From: Gracilibacillus halophilus YIM-C55.5
GTDB taxonomy: Bacteria > Bacillota > Bacilli > Bacillales > Amphibacillaceae
Direction of reading: 5' to 3'
Assembly: GCF_000359605.1 (NCBI RefSeq)
Contig: NZ_APML01000019.1
Location: forward strand, 1-64,000
DNA length: 64,000 nt
Below the pieces are notes generated by a model. That model was given only the letters and a program-made list of their open reading frames with translations. It was not told the origin of the DNA and did not search any database. Within the stretch, counting starts at the first letter, position 1; the number at the start of each line of letters is the position of its first letter. Position numbers and translations under genes: made by a program. Shown in pieces: positions 25,842 through 34,590 of this stretch.

Positions 25842-26123
25842 TCACTTTTCTTTCATCATGCCTGTTTCTATTAATAATTGGCGCGCTTCTGCAGTTTGGA
25901 CAACGGCATGTTTTTCAAATAATTCTAATAAACTTATATAAAAGCTTCGATCAAATGATAACTGAAGTTGAAGCGTAAAAGTAACAGCTAATTTGACTTG
26001 CGAAACCGATGCATTCGTATATTTTTTTCCAAAATAAATGAAACGTACTTCTTCGTCTGTTAATTTAAACCCTTTTGTCCATAGATGTTCTAAAAAGTAA
26101 GCTAGCACCTCGTGTTCGTCCAA
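25842..26123 (-). CDS. Small conserved protein (DUF6123-like)
   Basis: The 93-aa protein starts MDEHEVLAYFLEHLWTKGF. It contains LTDEEVRFIYFGKKYTNAS and a helical FDRSFYISLLELFEKH segment. The pattern fits, from memory, a small Bacillaceae family (DUF6123) found next to ypsC and the RNase H-like gene. Function is unknown. No membrane or signal segment. Its stop abuts the stop of the convergent RNase H-like gene with no gap. The start ATG has GCGGGGGAT upstream. Confidence 0.75.
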   Translation of the reverse strand: MDEHEVLAYFLEHLWTKGFKLTDEEVRFIYFGKKYTNASVSQVKLAVTFTLQLQLSFDRSFYISLLELFEKHAVVQTAEARQLLIETGMMKEK

Positions 26124-26176
26124 GCATATCCCCCGCTTATCGTTATGTTCCCTTGGTTTCTCGACGCTCTCTCGTT

Positions 26177-27310
26177 TTAGATTCGTTTTCCGAAATATTG
26201 ATAGTAATCCGTTTTAATAAAGCCATTAAACAGTTTCCGTTTCTTGGTTGCCTTTTGTCCAAACAATGATTCAAATTGTTCATTAGCTGTTAACATATAA
26301 ATGCTCCAACCGGGATAATCGCGTAATACAGTGCCTAATTGTTTGTATGTTTCTTCTATTTTTTTCTTGTCACCTAATCGTTCGCCATATGGTGGATTAC
26401 TGACGATATAGCCAATCGATTGATCCGAGGCAAAATCTGATGCTTGCATTTGTTTCCATTGAATGAGGTCACCTAAACCTGCTTCAAACGCATTAGTTTT
26501 TGACGCTTCAACCATTTCATGACGAATATCAGAACCGTAAATGGCTAATGGTTGATCATAATTCGCTAGATCCTCGGCCTCTTCTAAACCACGCTCCCAA
26601 GCTTCTGAAGATACCCACTCCCATTCTTCAGAAACAAATGAACGATTAAATCCTGGCGCAATATTTTGTCCGATTAGTGCAGCCTCAATCGGTATCGTTC
26701 CTGACCCGCAAAAAAGGTCGTAAAATGGTTGATCCGGATGCCAATTCGTTAATTGAATTAAAGCTGCAGCAAGAGTTTCTTTTAATGGTGCATCTCCTTG
26801 CTGATAGCGGTAGCCTCTTTTATGTAAACCGGATCCTGAACTATCGAGCGTTAACTCCACTTTATTTTTATGTAGGGCCACTTCCACTCGGTATAATGAA
26901 CCTGTCTCTGGTAACCATTGGGCAATGCCATGTTGTTTCTTTAATTTTTCGACGATTGCCTTTTTTACAATTGATTGACAATCTGGCACGCTATATAGTT
27001 TTGACTTGACGGACTTACCGATGACTGGAAACTCACCATCTTCTGGGATATAGTCACCCCATGGTAAGGATTTTGTTTGTTCGAACAACTCATCATAAGA
27101 AGTTGCCTCAAATTCACCAATTAGAATCTTCACTCGATCTGCAGAACGTAGCCACAGATTACATCGAATAACCGCTTGAATATCTGCTTCAAAGCGAACC
27201 TTACCATTTTCTACATTCACTTCAGAATACCCTAATCTTTTTACTTCTTGGGCTACAATTGATTCAAGTCCCATTGCTGCAGTTGCAATAATAGTTATAT
27301 ATGAGTTCAT
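26177..27310 (-). CDS. ypsC: THUMP-domain RNA N2-guanosine methyltransferase YpsC
   Basis: The 377-aa protein has an N-terminal THUMP RNA-binding domain (about 1-160) and a Rossmann methyltransferase domain with FYDLFCGSGTIPIEAA (SAM site) and the catalytic NPPYGERLG. It is the RlmL/RlmK-type family predicted to methylate 23S rRNA. The length matches B. subtilis YpsC. The ATG at 27310 is 9 bp after GGAAGGA; the preceding GTG is less likely. It follows rnpB on the same strand, as in B. subtilis. Confidence 0.93.
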   Translation of the reverse strand: MNSYITIIATAAMGLESIVAQEVKRLGYSEVNVENGKVRFEADIQAVIRCNLWLRSADRVKILIGEFEATSYDELFEQTKSLPWGDYIPEDGEFPVIGKSVKSKLYSVPDCQSIVKKAIVEKLKKQHGIAQWLPETGSLYRVEVALHKNKVELTLDSSGSGLHKRGYRYQQGDAPLKETLAAALIQLTNWHPDQPFYDLFCGSGTIPIEAALIGQNIAPGFNRSFVSEEWEWVSSEAWERGLEEAEDLANYDQPLAIYGSDIRHEMVEASKTNAFEAGLGDLIQWKQMQASDFASDQSIGYIVSNPPYGERLGDKKKIEETYKQLGTVLRDYPGWSIYMLTANEQFESLFGQKATKKRKLFNGFIKTDYYQYFGKRI

Positions 27311-27359
27311 CACCGGACGTCCTTCCTGTGCAAATATGTATATTATAGACTTTTTATAT

Positions 27360-27392
27360 AAAACAACCCCCTTTTACTGTAAAGGGGATTTT
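27360..27392 (-). terminator. Terminator of rnpB
   Basis: On the minus strand AATCCCCTTTAC pairs with the following AAAAGGGGGTT, then TTTT. It lies about 15 bp past the RNase P RNA 3' end. Confidence 0.8.
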
Positions 27393-27407
27393 GAAAATGC
27401 AAGTATA

Positions 27408-27832
27408 GTCGACCGAATGAATGTCTGTAAGCCATGTTCTGTCCTATCGTACTATCTAGCGGTGGTCAGCCTCGTACGGATAGGCGTAATCATCTGTCTA
27501 CAAGCATCGAAACAATGCTTGTCCTTCATTCGGTTGATTTCCCTAATAGAAGGTGCCCCTACCAATATTTGGGTTGCTCACTCGAGGGGTTTACCGCGTT
27601 CCACCTAAATAGTTTCCTATTTAGCTTCGTCACTGTGGCACTTTCAAAGTATTCATACCATATCCCATTAGGACACAGGTATTTTTCCTGCCGTTAACCT
27701 TTTCGAAGAAGGTTACCTTGACTTATGGTTTCGTCAAGCACGAACACTACAAGCATCTCAGCATGTGTGAGCATGGACTTTCCTCTACACAAATCACTGT
27801 GCAGCGATTACGAGACATCCATTCCTTCTATA
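27408..27832 (-). ncRNA. rnpB: RNase P RNA (Bacillus type B)
   Basis: The ribozyme of RNase P, which cuts the 5' leader from tRNA precursors. On the minus strand the signature blocks run in order: GTAATCGCTGCA, AGAGGAAAGTCCATGCTC, GCTGAGATGC, ACGGCAGGAAAAA, GAAAGTGCCACAGTGACGAA, GTGGAACGCGGTAAACCCC, AACCCAAAT, GATGATTACGCC, TACGAGGCTGACCACCGC, and ACAGAACATGGCTTACAGA near the 3' end. P1 forms between GAATGGATGT and ACATTCATTC. The order gpsB, rnpB, ypsC is as in B. subtilis. Ends are estimated within about 10 bp. Confidence 0.96.
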
Positions 27833-27845
27833 AACACTAATATTC

Positions 27846-27873
27846 ATTATAACATAACCAATACAACGTTCAA
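27846..27873 (-). promoter_or_regulatory. Probable promoter of rnpB
   Basis: Minus strand TTGAAC, 16-bp spacer, perfect TATAAT. It would start transcription about 10 bp upstream of the RNase P RNA. Confidence 0.65.
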
Positions 27874-27899
27874 TAGTAATAATTACTACCACTTACATC

Positions 27900-28190
27900 T
27901 TATGAATCTTCTTCATATTTTTTCCCAAACACCGCTTTTTCTAAATTGGACAGTCTTTTGAGAATATCATAGTTCACTTGATGATTCGATGGTGTGGTTC
28001 GCATTCTGGTTTCTGATTGTTTCTTCATGCGATCATTCTCTTGTTTCAATTGATGAATTTCTTGTTGAAAGTATTCATAATCTTGGATAATCATATCTAA
28101 AAACTCATCCACTTCTTCTTGATTATAACCACGCATCGAAGTTTTAAAGTTTTTCTCCAAAATATCTTTGCCTGTTAACTGATTTGCCAT
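27900..28190 (-). CDS. gpsB: Cell-cycle protein GpsB
   Basis: The 96-aa DivIVA-like protein has the N-terminal membrane-binding [28 protein letters not shown] block, a coiled coil (30-60) and a C-terminal helical trimerisation segment ([16 protein letters not shown]). GpsB shuttles PBP1 (PonA) between septum and side wall; ponA is encoded 3 kb away. The ATG is 5 bp after GAGGTGAG. Its length is typical. Confidence 0.96.
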   Translation of the reverse strand: MANQLTGKDILEKNFKTSMRGYNQEEVDEFLDMIIQDYEYFQQEIHQLKQENDRMKKQSETRMRTTPSNHQVNYDILKRLSNLEKAVFGKKYEEDS

Positions 28191-28250
28191 ATCTTCTCAC
28201 CTCATTGTCATTATTGCTTTTTGTTCGATTGATGTACGATTTACTCTGAT

Positions 28251-28796
28251 TTACATATCGTCTGATTCTTCTCTTACCAATTCCTCTAAATCAAGTGGAG
28301 TGATCAATTGAATGATGTAATTAGTCGATTCTTGGGCTGATTTTGCCTTATCCATAAAATATTTTACACTACCTGGGTACTCTTCATCTACTAGTATTAC
28401 ACATCCATCCGTTTTATGAATCAACCAATAATCTTTTTGAATAAATTGACTCCGACTTTGATATGTTTGATTGTGTAATGGTTTGTAAAAGTCGGCACCG
28501 CTTGCAACTTGTTGAAATTGTTGTTGATAATGCTCAGGCCAGCGTGATTCAACATCTAAAAACGGCGGTATCATGGCTAATTTAATCGGATAATCTTTTT
28601 TTAATTGTAACACAATTTCTCCAGCCCACAATTCAACTCCCATTTGACCAGAGATAATGACCCACTCTAAGCCATTGTCTAACAAGGCTTCTACTCGTTG
28701 ACGAATGGCTTTTTTTATGTAACGAATACGTTCATCTTTTTCATTACGGATATTTAATTCCATTGGTTTATTTCCAGTAATTGTAATGATGTTCAT
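28251..28796 (-). CDS. ypsA: YpsA family protein (SLOG fold, DUF1273)
   Basis: The 181-aa protein begins MNIITITGNKPMELNI. It contains the conserved ISGQMGVELWAGEIVLQLK nucleotide-site segment and SRSQFIQKDYWLIHKTDGCVILVDE..PGSVKYF, typical of the YpsA family. In B. subtilis YpsA influences cell division together with GpsB, its neighbour here too. The SLOG fold suggests binding of a nucleotide-derived ligand. The start codon has only a weak ribosome site. Confidence 0.93.
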   Translation of the reverse strand: MNIITITGNKPMELNIRNEKDERIRYIKKAIRQRVEALLDNGLEWVIISGQMGVELWAGEIVLQLKKDYPIKLAMIPPFLDVESRWPEHYQQQFQQVASGADFYKPLHNQTYQSRSQFIQKDYWLIHKTDGCVILVDEEYPGSVKYFMDKAKSAQESTNYIIQLITPLDLEELVREESDDM

Positions 28797-28897
28797 GACG
28801 AATTATCCAATCCATTGATTTGTTTGAAACCATCTCTAGTATAAAGGAATTTTCGTGAATTATCTAGGCAAAGTTTGTTATTTGGTCGACGATCGTA

Positions 28898-28947
28898 AAA
28901 TAAAAAGAGGACTGCTAGTAAAGATTGAGAAATCATTACTAACAGTC
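28898..28947 (-). terminator. Terminator of cotD
   Basis: On the minus strand GACTGTTAGTAA pairs (one mismatch) with TTACTAGCAGTC, then CTCTTTTTATTTTA. It lies 14 bp past the cotD stop. Confidence 0.7.
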
Positions 28948-28960
28948 AACGTCACTTCAA

Positions 28961-29287
28961 TTAACGAGGGCAATTACCAAAAGGAGAATTTCCTTGTGTC
29001 ATTGGATTTTGTCCCATCGGATTTTGATTCATTGGGTTTTGATTCATAGGATTCCCTGGCCCTGCATTCATGTTTACTTGATTAACCGTGTTCTCATACG
29101 AAGTAGTATGCGGATAATGATGTTTATTTTTTACCAAGTGGTGGTTAACGACTGTCGTATGGGACGGATGAATATAATTGACTTCACTTTCACTACAAGT
29201 GTGAACGACATTTGATTTAGTTGGGCAGACGACGGTATTGGATGGCATCTGACATCTCGGTCTACCAAACGGTCTCATGTGTCTCAT
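28961..29287 (-). CDS. cotD: Spore coat protein CotD
   Basis: The 108-aa protein is rich in His, Asn, Pro and Cys. It starts MRHMRPFGRPRCQMPSN, has the CotD core VVCPTKSNVVHTCSE..V..IHPSHTTVVNHHLVKNKHHYPHTTS, then a methionine/asparagine repeat (M-N-Q-N-P type, four copies near 80-98) and ends FGNCPR. CotD is an inner-coat protein made in the mother cell. Gene position next to ypsA agrees with B. subtilis. A sigma-K-like promoter lies upstream. Confidence 0.92.
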   Translation of the reverse strand: MRHMRPFGRPRCQMPSNTVVCPTKSNVVHTCSESEVNYIHPSHTTVVNHHLVKNKHHYPHTTSYENTVNQVNMNAGPGNPMNQNPMNQNPMGQNPMTQGNSPFGNCPR

Positions 29288-29319
29288 TTCATCACCTCAC
29301 TAGTTATTTGGTCTATACT

Positions 29320-29345
29320 AGCGTATGTCCCATAGTGAAAGTTGT
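29320..29345 (-). promoter_or_regulatory. Sigma-K-type promoter of cotD
   Basis: Minus strand AC, 15-bp spacer, CATACGCTA, which fits CATAnnnTA. It lies about 30 bp upstream of the cotD start, as expected for a late mother-cell coat gene. Confidence 0.55.
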
Positions 29346-29392
29346 CTATGGCAGTTACCTATATTTGATAATTTTAAAAAATTTTTAATGAC

Positions 29393-29773
29393 TCAGTGTG
29401 ATTGATTGGCTAATGAAGGGTTATTGGCAATATCATTCTCTATAAGTTGAAACACGTATAACACCGAGTGATATAATTCCATATAACGTTTACGTCGCAC
29501 ATCAATATAGTAACTGTGTAATAAAAGGAGCTTTACATTCTCAGCAGTATCTTCTACTTGCTGTGGATGAACGTTCACTTCTCGATGCTGAACAAATTTT
29601 TCAGCTTCTTTTTGCCACTGATCAATGTGTTCGAATAATGGTGTTGTTTCTTCCTTTACATATTGAAAGAAATCTGGATCTTTTTTATTTTCAGGCTTAT
29701 CATGTGTGATATAATGTTGTCTTAATTTTTCTAATGAAGAACGTAATTCATTCGTTTGGTTTTGCAAAGACAC
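29393..29773 (-). CDS. yppE: YppE family protein (DUF1798)
   Basis: The 126-aa all-helical protein has the DUF1798 pattern: an N-terminal LRSSLEKLRQHY helix, DPDFFQYVKEE..P, and VEDTAENVKLLLLHSYYIDVRRKRYMELYHSVLYVF. Function is unknown. The start is GTG at 29773, 8 bp after GGGAGG; no ATG is available. The next gene upstream on the same strand is the small 53-aa gene at 29852, which may be co-transcribed, as yppF/yppE/yppD cluster in B. subtilis. Confidence 0.87.
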   Translation of the reverse strand: MSLQNQTNELRSSLEKLRQHYITHDKPENKKDPDFFQYVKEETTPLFEHIDQWQKEAEKFVQHREVNVHPQQVEDTAENVKLLLLHSYYIDVRRKRYMELYHSVLYVFQLIENDIANNPSLANQSH

Positions 29774-29851
29774 AATCGTACCTCCCTCTGTTCATCTTCA
29801 CAATACTACTGTATCACGAAAGAAACATTTGGTATAGCGAGAGAATACCGA

Positions 29852-30013
29852 TCATGAGATTTTTACATTCTGGTTTACCAATTTATGAAATGTTTGCGTG
29901 TTTGGATATTCAAGTTGTCTTTCCATACGATGTTCAATGTGTTCCATCATATAAATCATCTGTTCGATTCGATTCACGACTTCCATTTTCGTATATGTTT
30001 TCTCATTTTTCAT
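29852..30013 (-). CDS. Small uncharacterised protein (53 aa)
   Basis: The ATG has a strong AGGGAGGGAGAAATAG site. The protein MKNEKTYTKMEVVNRIEQ... is mostly helical, with a Met-rich middle (QMIYMMEHIEHRMERQ) and no cysteines or membrane segment. It occupies the place of yppF in B. subtilis but I do not see clear similarity. Probably co-transcribed with yppE, 79 bp downstream. Confidence 0.65.
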   Translation of the reverse strand: MKNEKTYTKMEVVNRIEQMIYMMEHIEHRMERQLEYPNTQTFHKLVNQNVKIS

Positions 30014-30113
30014 TCTATTTCTCCCTCCCTTATTATGTCTAATTCATGAATAAAAGTGATATTCCTTCATGAGTGACAAAACTAGAAAGAAACAGACAAT
30101 TCTTTTCAAGTTG

Positions 30114-30143
30114 TGCATAGCTTTAGCATAGATTGTCAAACTA
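30114..30143 (+). promoter_or_regulatory. Sigma-G-type promoter of sspM
   Basis: TGCATA (30114-30119), 17-bp spacer, CAAACTA (30137-30143). It resembles forespore sigma-G promoters (GNATA and CATnnTA) and lies 20 bp upstream of the sspM start. Confidence 0.55.
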
Positions 30144-30163
30144 ACAATAAAGGAGGGATATCG

Positions 30164-30274
30164 ATGCGTGTAAACAAAGGGAAAAAATCTAAAATGAAAC
30201 GTGAGGCTCGTAACAAAGAAATTCCTACCCAAGGTGAAAAGAAAATCGATGGCCCAAACCGACCATCAACATAG
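30164..30274 (+). CDS. sspM: Small acid-soluble spore protein M
   Basis: The 36-aa lysine/arginine-rich protein MRVNKGKKSKMKREA... ends in DGPNRPST. B. subtilis SspM (34 aa) ends GGPNRPST, shares the basic N-terminal half, and its gene also lies close to ponA. The ATG has a strong AAAGGAGG site 7 bp upstream. The gene has a sigma-G-like promoter and its own terminator, as expected for a monocistronic forespore gene. SspM is a minor spore-core protein of unknown role. Confidence 0.85.
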   Translation: MRVNKGKKSKMKREARNKEIPTQGEKKIDGPNRPST

Positions 30275-30302
30275 GTTATGACAGAATAATTAGACATTCA
30301 CT

Positions 30303-30342
30303 TAAAAACTTGGTGCTTTTTCATGCATCAAGTTTTCTTTTT
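30303..30342 (+). terminator. Terminator of sspM
   Basis: AAAACTTGGTGC pairs (one G-T) with GCATCAAGTTTT around a short T-rich loop, followed by TCTTTTTCC. Confidence 0.8.
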
Positions 30343-30463
30343 CCCCCCTAAATGATGAATATGTTTGCGAATATATAAGTTAGGAAATAATGAGTAATAA
30401 CGACTTCTAACGTTGCATAATGATTGACAATCGCGTAATATATAGCTAGCAATAACCCATCAT

Positions 30464-30492
30464 TTTCAAATCCTCTATCTTTTCTATATAAT
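30464..30492 (+). promoter_or_regulatory. Probable sigma-A promoter of recU-ponA
   Basis: TTTCAA (weak -35), 17-bp spacer, perfect TATAAT at 30487-30492. It lies 30 bp upstream of recU. Confidence 0.5.
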
Positions 30493-30521
30493 AGTAATAG
30501 ATTAGCATAAGGAGGATAACG

Positions 30522-31109
30522 ATGCATTATCCAAATGGAAAGAAGTCATCTAAATTTTCAGCTTCCTTAAAAGGACAAAAACCAGTGTACAGCAACCGTG
30601 GGATGACACTTGAACAAGATATTAATATCACCAACCAATATTATCAAGAACAAAACATGGCAGTCATTCATAAAAAACCGACACCTGTACAAATTGTACA
30701 TGTTGATTATCCGAAAAGAAGTGCAGCTGTCATCAAAGAAGCCTATTTTAAGCAACCGTCAACTACGGATTATAATGGTATTTATCAAGGGAGATATATT
30801 GATTTTGAAGCAAAAGAAACCAAAAGTAAACATTCATTTCCGTTAAGTAACATTCATACGCATCAAATTGAACATATGAGACAAGTCAGTCATCATGAAG
30901 CCATTTGTTTTTTGATCATACGATTTAGTTCATATCAAGAAACGTTTTTCTATCCTGTTGAGCGGTTATTTACTCATTGGGATCAGCAATTTGATGGTGG
31001 CAGAAAATCTATACGCTATGAAACTATTCAGAAGGAAGGCTATATAATACCGATTCAATATCACGCAAGAGTCAATTATTTAGATATTATTGATAAGTAT
31101 TATATATAG
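30522..31109 (+). CDS. recU: Holliday junction resolvase RecU
   Basis: The 195-aa nuclease cuts Holliday junctions and modulates RecA. It shows the nuclease core VDYPKRS, the catalytic YQGRYIDFEAKET (Asp, Glu-x-Lys) and HQIEHMRQV. The N-terminal region MHYPNGKK is the family start. The ATG has AAGGAGGAT upstream. ponA begins 17 bp after the stop; the recU-ponA operon is conserved in Bacilli and links recombination with wall synthesis genes. Confidence 0.96.
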   Translation: MHYPNGKKSSKFSASLKGQKPVYSNRGMTLEQDINITNQYYQEQNMAVIHKKPTPVQIVHVDYPKRSAAVIKEAYFKQPSTTDYNGIYQGRYIDFEAKETKSKHSFPLSNIHTHQIEHMRQVSHHEAICFLIIRFSSYQETFFYPVERLFTHWDQQFDGGRKSIRYETIQKEGYIIPIQYHARVNYLDIIDKYYI

Positions 31110-31125
31110 AACGGAGGAACGAATA

Positions 31126-33882
31126 ATGGCAAATAAGAACCAATCTAGAATAGAAAGAAGAAAGCAAAAACAACAAAGCAAACAAAAAAAGCCTATGTGG
31201 AAACGAATTATAAAGATCGCCATGTTATGTGTACTGTTAATCGGCATTGGGTTCGGTGCTTTATTTACTTATTATATTGCTACTGCTCCTGATATTAATG
31301 CAGATAAGCTGTCTGCTCCTGCATCAACCAAGTTATATGATACGAACGGTGAGCAATTTGCAAATTTAGGAACAGAGAAACGAACAAAAATTGATTATGA
31401 TGATTTACCGCCCGTTTTATTAGATGCCATTATTGCTACAGAAGATGCTAGATTTAAGGATCATATTGGAATTGATTTTAGAAGAATTGGTGCAGCTGTC
31501 ATTGCCAATTTCCGTAATGGCTTTGGGTCACAAGGAGCTAGTACGATCACACAACAAGTCGTCAAGCGTGCATTTTTATCGAATGATAAAAGGTTGAAAC
31601 GAAAGGTTCAAGAACAATGGCTTGCGTTAAAATTAGATCGACAATATTCTAAACAAGAAATTATGGAAATGTATGTGAATGAAATTTATTATGGCTCTGG
31701 GGCATATGGTGTTGCTACGGCTAGTGAAGTTTATTTTGATAAAGAATTAAATGAATTAACACTAGCTGAAGCTGCCATATTGGCAGGACTTCCACAGCGC
31801 CCCACCGCCTATGATCCGTTTGTTAATCCAGACTTAGCAAAAGAACGGATGAATACGGTACTTGATTTAATGGTACAACATAATAAAATTACGCAAGATA
31901 AAGCAGATGAAGCACGTAATGTAGATATTTCATCATTGTTAACGGAAAAGACTTCAGATTTCGTGAAATATGAAGGATTTATCCAACAAGTGCGCGATGA
32001 AGTTATGGAAAAGACAGGTGCTGACATTTACAAAGATAGTTTAAATGTTTATACGACGCTTGATCCTAATGCCCAAGAACATGTCGAGTTTTTATTAAGT
32101 AATAAAGAGGATAATCCGATTGATTATTCTTCTGATGAGGAGATGCAAGTTGGTCTAACTGTTGTCGATACACAGACGGGTGCCATTCGTGCCATTGGTG
32201 GTGGAAGAAACAGAGAACAAAACGGATGGAACTATGCGATTGATGGGAACGGTCGACAAGGTGGTTCAACGATGAAACCGGTTGTTTCATATGGTCCAGC
32301 CATTGAAAATTTACAGTGGTCGACCTACCACCAATTAAATGACGATGAACCATACCCAATTGAAGGTACAAATGCGGTTATCGAAAATTACAATCATAGC
32401 TATCAAGGATGGATGACTGCTCGCTATGCATTAAAAGAATCATTAAACGTACCTGCAGTCAAAACGTTAGAAGCTGTTGGTTACAGTAAAGCCCAATCCT
32501 TTGCTGAAGGTCTTGGTATTGAATTTGCTACAGATCCCATTAAAATTGGTGATGCAATCGGCGGAACAGGAACAGGCGTGTTGCCAATAGAAATGGCTGG
32601 TGCTTATGCTGCTTTCGGAAATGGTGGGACATATAATGAACCATATGCTGTGACAAAAATTGAATATACAGATGAAAATCGCACTGAGGAATATGAAGCC
32701 GAATCATCCCAAGCAATGGAAGATTATACCTCATATATGATTACAGATATGCTTCAATCAGTTGTACAAAGTGGTACAGGAACAAGAGCAAATGTCAGTG
32801 GCGTACCGATAGCTGGTAAAACAGGAACAACAAACCTTGAAGACATAAATGGTAGTCCTGATTCATGGTTTACAGGATACTCTACGAATTATACGATTTC
32901 TGTATGGACTGGTTATGAACGAAAGTCAGAAAAAGAAGAACAGAAGGTGATTCAGAACACAAAACTGGCCCAAGATATATTTAGGGAAACAATGGCATAT
33001 ATCTCACAAGACGAAGAGACAGCCAATTTTGAGCAACCAGATTCAGTCGTTGAAGCAGATGTTGAAAAAGGAAGTAGACCTGCAAAACGACCAAGTGAAT
33101 ACACACCTGAGTCGGAAATTGTAACCGAATTGTTTGTCGAAGGGAATGAACCGAGCGAGGTTTCTGAAAAATACGACCAGCCAGATCCTGTCGAAAACTT
33201 ACAAGCTAATTATTCTCAAGAGGATGAGCGAATCTCCGTGAGTTGGGAATATGATTCGGAAGATGAAACAACATTTGATGTATCAGCCGGTACTGGTGAA
33301 TCTATGGAAAATATTACTACAACAGAAGAAACGCAAACGGAAATTCGAAATGTTGAACAAGGAGAAACCTACACTATTGAAGTGGTAGCCATTCAAAATG
33401 ATACAAATAGCGAACCTGTCACGGTTACGGTTAACATACCAGAAGATGAACCAGAAAAATTACCAGCAGTCCAGTCATTAAACCAAAATCTTAACCCTGA
33501 AGATAGTTCTGTTCTCGTAAGCTGGGAATATCAACAAGAAGGTCCGATTACATTTGATGTCACAATTAATGAAAATGGAAATATGATTGATGAGTACACA
33601 ACAAATAACACATCATTAAATATTTCTGAATTACAAGCTAACCGACAGTACACCATTACAGTGACACCGAGAATGAGAAACGATGAGAGTATTCCTGGAG
33701 AACCAGCATCAATTCAATTATCAACAGAAAATTTTGGACAAGGAAATAATAACGAAAATAACGAGACAGATGAAGAATCCTCTGAGACTGAGGATAACCA
33801 ATCCGATAATAATTCTGAAGACGGACAGAATCCAGAAGATACAAACGATGATAGCAATCAAAATGGAACACAAACCAATTGA
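31126..33882 (+). CDS. ponA: Class A penicillin-binding protein 1 (PBP1A/1B)
   Basis: The 918-aa enzyme both polymerises and crosslinks peptidoglycan. A basic cytoplasmic head (1-25) and membrane helix (28-50) come first. The GT51 glycosyltransferase follows, with Glu106 in ATEDARFKDH and GASTITQQ. The transpeptidase has Ser381 in GGSTMKPV, SLN and Lys565 in AGKTGT. Two fibronectin-III-like repeats (about 685-780 and 780-868) and a highly acidic Asn/Asp/Glu tail (about 872-918) end the protein. The ATG at 31126 has CGGAGGA upstream. GpsB, encoded nearby, is its known regulator. Confidence 0.97.
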   Translation: MANKNQSRIERRKQKQQSKQKKPMWKRIIKIAMLCVLLIGIGFGALFTYYIATAPDINADKLSAPASTKLYDTNGEQFANLGTEKRTKIDYDDLPPVLLDAIIATEDARFKDHIGIDFRRIGAAVIANFRNGFGSQGASTITQQVVKRAFLSNDKRLKRKVQEQWLALKLDRQYSKQEIMEMYVNEIYYGSGAYGVATASEVYFDKELNELTLAEAAILAGLPQRPTAYDPFVNPDLAKERMNTVLDLMVQHNKITQDKADEARNVDISSLLTEKTSDFVKYEGFIQQVRDEVMEKTGADIYKDSLNVYTTLDPNAQEHVEFLLSNKEDNPIDYSSDEEMQVGLTVVDTQTGAIRAIGGGRNREQNGWNYAIDGNGRQGGSTMKPVVSYGPAIENLQWSTYHQLNDDEPYPIEGTNAVIENYNHSYQGWMTARYALKESLNVPAVKTLEAVGYSKAQSFAEGLGIEFATDPIKIGDAIGGTGTGVLPIEMAGAYAAFGNGGTYNEPYAVTKIEYTDENRTEEYEAESSQAMEDYTSYMITDMLQSVVQSGTGTRANVSGVPIAGKTGTTNLEDINGSPDSWFTGYSTNYTISVWTGYERKSEKEEQKVIQNTKLAQDIFRETMAYISQDEETANFEQPDSVVEADVEKGSRPAKRPSEYTPESEIVTELFVEGNEPSEVSEKYDQPDPVENLQANYSQEDERISVSWEYDSEDETTFDVSAGTGESMENITTTEETQTEIRNVEQGETYTIEVVAIQNDTNSEPVTVTVNIPEDEPEKLPAVQSLNQNLNPEDSSVLVSWEYQQEGPITFDVTINENGNMIDEYTTNNTSLNISELQANRQYTITVTPRMRNDESIPGEPASIQLSTENFGQGNNNENNETDEESSETEDNQSDNNSEDGQNPEDTNDDSNQNGTQTN

Positions 33883-33893
33883 GCATTGATATA

Positions 33894-33927
33894 AAAAAAC
33901 GCAGGCGAGTCGCGCCTGCGTTTTTTA
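33894..33927. terminator. Bidirectional terminator between ponA and nth
   Basis: AAAAAACGCAGGCG pairs with CGCCTGCGTTTTTT, a strong GC stem with A/T runs on both sides. Confidence 0.95.
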
Positions 33928-34581
33928 TCAAACTTGATTATGTTTCATTCGTTTTTGTCCTTCACGGCATATTTCTAGTAATGGACAGATGTCACACTGA
34001 GGATTTTTTGATTTGCAGTGATACCGACCAAAAAAAATCAATCGATGATGAGTTTGACTCCATTCATTTTTAGGGATCTTTTGCATTAGTGTATGTTCGA
34101 CTTCTTTCACAGTATCTTTCCACCGACAAATACCTAAACGCTTGGAAACACGTTCGACGTGCGTATCTACTGCAATCGCTGGTTCATCAAATGCAACAGA
34201 TGCAACCACATTAGCCGTTTTCCTTCCAACACCAGCCAATTTCTCTAATTCTGTCTTAGAATGTGGAACCTCCCCATTATATTGGTCAATTAAGGTTTGG
34301 CACATTTTACGAATATTTTTGGATTTATTGCGGTACAAACCAATTGACTTAATATCTGTTTGTAATTCTTCTAGTGGTACATGCAAATAATCTTCAGGCG
34401 TTTTATATTTTTTGAAGAGATCGACAGTTACCTTATTTACTAAAGCATCCGTACATTGTGCTGAAAGAATGACTGCTACTAATAGCTCGAATGGATTTTG
34501 ATGGTTCAACTCACATTTCGCATCTGGATACATGGATTCGATGGTATCAAGAACGGTTCGTATTTGTTTTTTTGTTAACAT
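33928..34581 (-). CDS. nth: Endonuclease III
   Basis: Nth is a DNA glycosylase/AP lyase for oxidised pyrimidines. The 217-aa protein has the helix-hairpin-helix LAGVGRKTANVV with the catalytic Lys and the conserved VDTHVERVSKRLG carrying the catalytic Asp. The C-terminal [4Fe-4S] loop is C-x6-C-x2-C-x5-C. The ATG at 34581 is 6 bp after AGGGG; the ATG two codons earlier is too close. It follows dnaD by a few bases, so co-transcription is likely. Confidence 0.97.
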   Translation of the reverse strand: MLTKKQIRTVLDTIESMYPDAKCELNHQNPFELLVAVILSAQCTDALVNKVTVDLFKKYKTPEDYLHVPLEELQTDIKSIGLYRNKSKNIRKMCQTLIDQYNGEVPHSKTELEKLAGVGRKTANVVASVAFDEPAIAVDTHVERVSKRLGICRWKDTVKEVEHTLMQKIPKNEWSQTHHRLIFFGRYHCKSKNPQCDICPLLEICREGQKRMKHNQV

Positions 34582-34590
34582 GGACATCCC

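Noticed and set aside
27336-27961. Several plus-strand open frames across this stretch
   Set aside because: They are antisense to RNase P RNA, whose conserved blocks and promoter explain the sequence.
28855-29049. Plus-strand 64-codon open frame starting with GTG
   Set aside because: It has no ribosome site, runs over the cotD terminator and then antisense into cotD; it shows no protein-like pattern of its own.
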